From assembly GCA_020638795.1 (NCBI GenBank), contig JACKHW010000003.1, positions 1 through 64,000 of the forward strand: a DNA stretch of 64,000 nucleotides, written 5' to 3'. Position 1 is the stretch's first letter. Each line of letters begins with the position of its first letter. Both the position numbers and the translations under genes were made by a program. The notes below the pieces were generated by a model that did not search any database, had not been told where the DNA came from, and saw only the letters and a program-made list of their open reading frames with translations. Below, one piece after another: positions 61,701-64,000 of the stretch. Source of the stretch: Planctomycetota bacterium. GTDB lineage: Bacteria; Planctomycetota; UBA1135; GCA-002748355.

Positions 61701-62219
61701 CAGTCCGCGTGGGATGTCGAGTGGCTTCGGCGTACCACCTTCGAGATCGACGACGAAGAAGCGATGTGCACGCACCGCCACGTCACGATCACTCGCGATC
61801 AGGACGTGCTTGCCGTCGGGGTGCCAGTCTCGAACGATGTCCGAGCCCGGATGCCACGTCAGTCGACGCGGAACACCGCCGTCGATCGACATCACGTAGA
61901 CATCGAGATTGCCGTCGTACTCGGCGCTGAATGCAACGTAGCGCTCGTCCGGGCTCAACTGCGGCCAGCGCTCGCCACCGCTACTCGTCGTCAAGCGGCG
62001 CGCTTCGCCGCCGCTGCGAGGCACGACCCACAGGTCGCGCGCGTACGAGAACACGATGCGCGTCGGTCCGATCGACGGCTGCTGCAACAAGAGCGTCTCT
62101 TCGGCCGGTGCAGCTCCAGGAATCGTGCGCGTTTCCTGAGCCGACACGACGGTCGGTAGCAGCGCAAACATGATGGTTGCGGTCAGTCGTCGACGGACGA
62201 CGGAATGGGATACGGTCAT
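58770..62219 (-). CDS. Tricorn-like protease (S41 family, beta-propeller, PDZ)
   Basis: 1149 aa from ATG 62219 (GGGGGG-rich ribosome site upstream; the in-frame start at 62282 adds a junk leader). A signal peptide (LTATIMFALLPTVVSA) exports it, unlike archaeal tricorn. Residues ~30-560 are WD40/PD40-type propeller repeats (PQLSPDERYVAFSAEYDGNL; SPVWSPDGKHIAWFSDEGDE). A Lys/Glu/Ser-rich linker of about 85 residues follows at about 60280-60540. Then come the C1 domain, a PDZ domain (VNGVPITVKDNVFSF region), and the S41 catalytic domain with nucleophile Ser in EMAGSGGDAMPWMF and GNRTWGGLVGISG. It likely degrades proteins or peptides in the periplasm. It is downstream of the primase-like gene (19 nt gap). 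Confidence 0.9.
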   Translation of the reverse strand: MTVSHSVVRRRLTATIMFALLPTVVSAQETRTIPGAAPAEETLLLQQPSIGPTRIVFSYARDLWVVPRSGGEARRLTTSSGGERWPQLSPDERYVAFSAEYDGNLDVYVMSIDGGVPRRLTWHPGSDIVRDWHPDGKHVLIASDRDVAVRAHRFFVVDLEGGTPKPLDIPRGLHARYSNDALRIAYTPYYDAFYTWKRYRGGRVTPIWIYDPATNEVDEVPHVRASDSYPAWTSKWLYFASDRDERMNLWRYDPASRRLEQITHATDFDVRDVDAFGDTVVFAKGGALHLHDATSGNTERLTIVCRDDGAQAVPRWESITDHVRSASIAPNGKRAVVEARGEILTVPREHGSIRNLTSSPGAHDRSPVWSPDGKHIAWFSDEGDEYRLVIRDHMGHEKKRFVDVRPPTDGHGESGGFYYSPSWSPDSKRVLYRDKTGRVCFVDVQSGEIRQVSHNEGSLGVPWAAAAWSKDSKWIAYERRNPRTLYDDIVLYSVDTGESTVVTDGFANADAPCFSADGRYLFFAASIDRGPSNFGLDMSAGAARVGSDHLYYVALRASTPELLPPKSDEGFVAKSPKESKAEESKPNESKKGENEPDDGKEGKDDGGKESRDESSDRVSVAGEPGVQEKSEQDPGAETKKDAKSEPLVELDGLAQRILALPIPAGNFAQIECAEKALLFLDFGEQRSGKLQSFDFDSRKVTTVESDVRGFDLSADKKNLLIFKGSGRVITNLAGKDAGALALAAAKVRVEPREEWREILREVWRIERDYFYDPAMHGVDWNAMWERWSPFVEHVRHRADLNLVIAEMIGELACGHEYVSGGEMPSAPAGVSVGLLGCDFDDDGEHYVIARILRGQNWVASLRSPLTVPGIDVREGDRLIAVNGVPITVKDNVFSFFVDTAGKQVELTVATPGEGDERRTVMVVPIPSEASLRHFSWIEDNRKRVDRLSGGRLAYIYMPNTGNEGMLSFDRDFYSQLDKEGLILDERYNGGGKVADYVIDVLSRRVRCYWMNREQWVGKTPFATMDGPKVMIVNEMAGSGGDAMPWMFQKAGLGPIVGNRTWGGLVGISGYPPLMDGGSITAASFGIMDENGDWVVENVGVTPDHTVIEYPKPIIEGGDPQLERAVELAMQALQNHEPRRLPEYHPPAKR
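60280..60540 (-). repeat. Low-complexity charged linker inside the tricorn-like protease gene
   Basis: About 85 codons rich in Lys, Glu, Asp, Ser and Gly (SPKESKAEESKPNESKKGEN and similar) sit between the propeller and the protease half. No hydrophobic residues to speak of, so the linker is probably disordered. It is in frame and not repetitive at the DNA level. Confidence 0.8.
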
Positions 62220-62238
62220 CGAGCCCCCCAAGGAACGA

Positions 62239-64000
62239 TCAAAAACGGTATGGAGACACCCCGGCAACGACGGTGACGCCATGAGTCTCGTCGCAGCTCC
62301 ATGTCATGCCGAAGATCTGCGACTCGGCGTCCGTGCAGCGACGTACTTCGACGAAGAAAAAACGTCGCCCCTCCCGAGCGAGGCGCGCTCGGTGATCGTC
62401 GAGGCGTGGATCGTCCTCGGAGCACGAGAACATTCTCGCAAGGTCGTCCCTGGCAAAAGGCCGAACGAGCAACCGAGTCGCGACACGAGGGGCGAACACG
62501 GGGTCTTCTTCCACCCCCTTGCCACCGGACTCCACGATCCAGATTCCCCGCGTGTTCGCGAGCTCATGAACGAGCGTCGCCCATTGTGAGCTCGAGATAT
62601 CGACGACGACACACGGCGCACCCTGCGAGCACATCGAGACGGCAATGCGATTCTCTCGTGCTTCGTCTCGCGACGACGGATGCGGCACGAGATGCGCCTG
62701 CTCCGTGATCCATACTCCGGAGCCCATGGCCTTGGCAGCGTCGCGCACGAGGTTCGCAGCAACCGCTCGCAGAAGCGCGCGATCCGGGCCTTCCACGACG
62801 ATGTCCGAATCGAACTCGAGCCCACCGAACAGTCCGCTGACGATCGGAGCTCGTTCCTCCGTCGCCACATCCTGCGTAGCTTGCGGATGCACGAACACTT
62901 CGGAAACGCGCTTGGGTATTGCGACCGAGGGCGTGACCGAATCGCGTTTGGACCCCGCGCCTTCGACCGTCTTCCATCCCGCCGACGCACGCACGTGCGT
63001 TGCGGCGTCTCCATGCACGCGGGTGGCGGATTGGCGCGGCTGACGGACCCCGCGCCGTGGCGTAGGCGGACTACTCTGCGTCGCCCGACGCGAAGCAAGG
63101 ACGTCGGTCCGCGATGGCACCGGCTCGAACGTCGCGTTCATCGGCTTCGAAGCGGCTGCCGAAGCGGCGATCTGCGCTTCTTGCCCGTTCGTCTCGGCGT
63201 CCGGCGTGACGAGGAGTTCGGGTTCCGAATCCGGCAACGCCTCCTCCGTACGCGGATCACGCCACGGATAGCTGCGTAGCTCGAACTCGAACTCCTGCGC
63301 TCCGATCTTCGAAGCGTGCTTGCCGAGCGGCGACGGGATCTCGTGGCCGACTGACAGAGTCCGCATTCGCAGACGCCTCTGTTGATCTTCGGGGAGCTCG
63401 GCGAGCACCTTGCGGACCTGCGCTTCGGCGTCCGGAACCAAGAACCGCACACCGCGCACTCCGGCGCATGCGAGATCGTCGAACACACGACCATCGAAAC
63501 GACCGCCGACGAGTCCGACGACACGACAGGCCCCGCGCGCCTGCAGCGACGCTGCCGTCATCGGGTCCTCGACGATGAGGAGGTCTTCGGGGCCCCCTTT
63601 CGCCATGATCGCGACATCGAGGCCGTAGACGCGCGGGGTTCGGGTCGCGGCGGTCGAGTTCGCCGGCGTGAGCGTGCCCGACGGACCTCCGTCGGCCTGG
63701 GGCACGACGTAGAGGTCGTGAAGCGTTCCGAACTCGTCACGCAATCCGAGCACGAGTCGATCGTCGAGTCCTGGCGCGAGGACACCGATCGACGCGAGCT
63801 CTTTTTCGGTGTACCCGAGCTCGGTCATACGATTGCGCACGGTCTGCGCACCGGGATACGTACCACTCGCGGGGCCGGGATAGAGCCCGATCGGATGCAC
63901 GCCGTCGCGCACGGTCTGCTCGGAAAACCCGTGGCGCGTCAGTCGTTCGAGCGTCTGTCCAGCGATGTGCTTGATCGCGATCGCACGCAGCGAGGCCCAG
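62239..64000 (-). CDS. DnaG-like TOPRIM protein, 5' end beyond right edge
   Basis: The frame is open from the right edge; the stop is at 62239. About 587 codons are visible. The N-terminal part looks like a DnaG primase core: MTELGYTEKELASIGVLAPG, a 'LRDEFGTLHDLYVVPQ' strand pair, then VYGLDVAIMAKGGPEDLLIV and a TOPRIM-like block with Glu in LLIVEDPMTAASLQ and VRFLVPDAEAQV where DnaG has DGDxAG. The second acidic motif is thus altered (PDAEA). A Pro/Ser/Arg-rich linker (~residues 250-350) leads to a C-terminal alpha/beta domain (VVVDISSSQWATLVHELANT) that I do not recognise. A GTG at 63912 is a possible internal start but the frame continues to the edge, so the gene is treated as truncated. 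Role may be primase-related, or a non-primase TOPRIM enzyme. Confidence 0.6.
   Translation of the reverse strand, partial: WASLRAIAIKHIAGQTLERLTRHGFSEQTVRDGVHPIGLYPGPASGTYPGAQTVRNRMTELGYTEKELASIGVLAPGLDDRLVLGLRDEFGTLHDLYVVPQADGGPSGTLTPANSTAATRTPRVYGLDVAIMAKGGPEDLLIVEDPMTAASLQARGACRVVGLVGGRFDGRVFDDLACAGVRGVRFLVPDAEAQVRKVLAELPEDQQRRLRMRTLSVGHEIPSPLGKHASKIGAQEFEFELRSYPWRDPRTEEALPDSEPELLVTPDAETNGQEAQIAASAAASKPMNATFEPVPSRTDVLASRRATQSSPPTPRRGVRQPRQSATRVHGDAATHVRASAGWKTVEGAGSKRDSVTPSVAIPKRVSEVFVHPQATQDVATEERAPIVSGLFGGLEFDSDIVVEGPDRALLRAVAANLVRDAAKAMGSGVWITEQAHLVPHPSSRDEARENRIAVSMCSQGAPCVVVDISSSQWATLVHELANTRGIWIVESGGKGVEEDPVFAPRVATRLLVRPFARDDLARMFSCSEDDPRLDDHRARLAREGRRFFFVEVRRCTDAESQIFGMTWSCDETHGVTVVAGVSPYRF

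Noticed and set aside
61131..62159. 342-codon plus-strand frame opposite the tricorn-like gene
   Set aside because: Shadow; the minus strand encodes the propeller repeats of the protease.

Overview
The window is a dense, high-GC (strong G/C preference at third codon positions) bacterial chromosome segment. It holds about 49 protein genes, two of them cut by the window edges, and one small gene interrupted by an in-frame TGA. I saw no rRNA, tRNA, CRISPR array, transposase or prophage. The gene content points to Planctomycetota: two large secreted cytochrome c / HEAT-repeat 'PVC-type' dehydrogenase-like proteins, a ThuA-DUF1080 fusion, a separate DUF1080 protein, a PmoA-like (DUF6807) protein, two Gfo/Idh/MocA oxidoreductases (one with a Tat signal), a large FAD_oxidored lipoprotein, DUF3299, Uma2 and a tricorn-like protease. 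GTG and TTG starts are common. The phylum call is inferred from gene families; no marker RNA is present.

Layout. 0-7.7 kb: a cell-surface glycan cluster, mostly on the minus strand: TPR-like protein (partial), CDP-glycerol glycerophosphotransferase-like enzyme, two tandem nucleotidyltransferase paralogues (one without the usual signature), HAD phosphatase and Wzx-like flippase, with a GT2 glycosyltransferase divergent from the flippase. 7.9-16.6 kb: a lipoprotein made of two tandem di-heme DHOR halves, a divergent NRAMP-like transporter, CutC, a DEAD-box RNA helicase, a small unknown protein, DUF3299 and a DCC-family protein. 16.6-32.3 kb: RecQ, PmoA-like protein, PVC cytochrome protein, aminopeptidase N, Uma2, ThuA-DUF1080, Gfo/Idh/MocA, a second PVC cytochrome protein and a small lipoprotein. 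32.3-40 kb: CPBP protease, zinc-ribbon membrane protein, EamA transporter, Tat-exported Gfo/Idh/MocA, FAD lipoprotein, K+ channel and the TGA-interrupted zinc-ribbon gene. Four proteins here carry small zinc ribbons. 40-54 kb: two tandem secreted paralogues of unknown function, a YchJ-like SEC-C protein, a coiled-coil exported protein with an Asp tract, a VWA/HEAT protein, DUF1080, DUF502, HAD, a FUN14-like protein, a Dus enzyme, a lamin-tail-domain secreted protein and a Kelch-like lipoprotein. 54-64 kb: parvulin, phosphatidylserine decarboxylase, a complete RbsBAC-type sugar ABC transporter, a tricorn-like protease and a primase-like TOPRIM protein cut by the right edge.

How the parts fit together. 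The left cluster looks like assembly and export of a phosphate-containing surface polymer. The scattered DUF1080, ThuA, Gfo/Idh/MocA, PVC cytochrome and sugar ABC genes fit extracytoplasmic sugar oxidation and uptake, possibly by 3-keto-glycoside chemistry. The most unusual items are: (1) the in-frame TGA followed at 10 nt by a hairpin with a GGTC loop, which is either a decayed gene or a selenocysteine candidate; (2) the duplicated di-heme lipoprotein; (3) the NRAMP-like transporter without the DPGN and MPH metal-site motifs; (4) the primase-like protein with an altered TOPRIM acidic motif; (5) the overlapping 5' ends of the FAD lipoprotein and K+ channel genes; and (6) the tandem secreted paralogues of unknown function.
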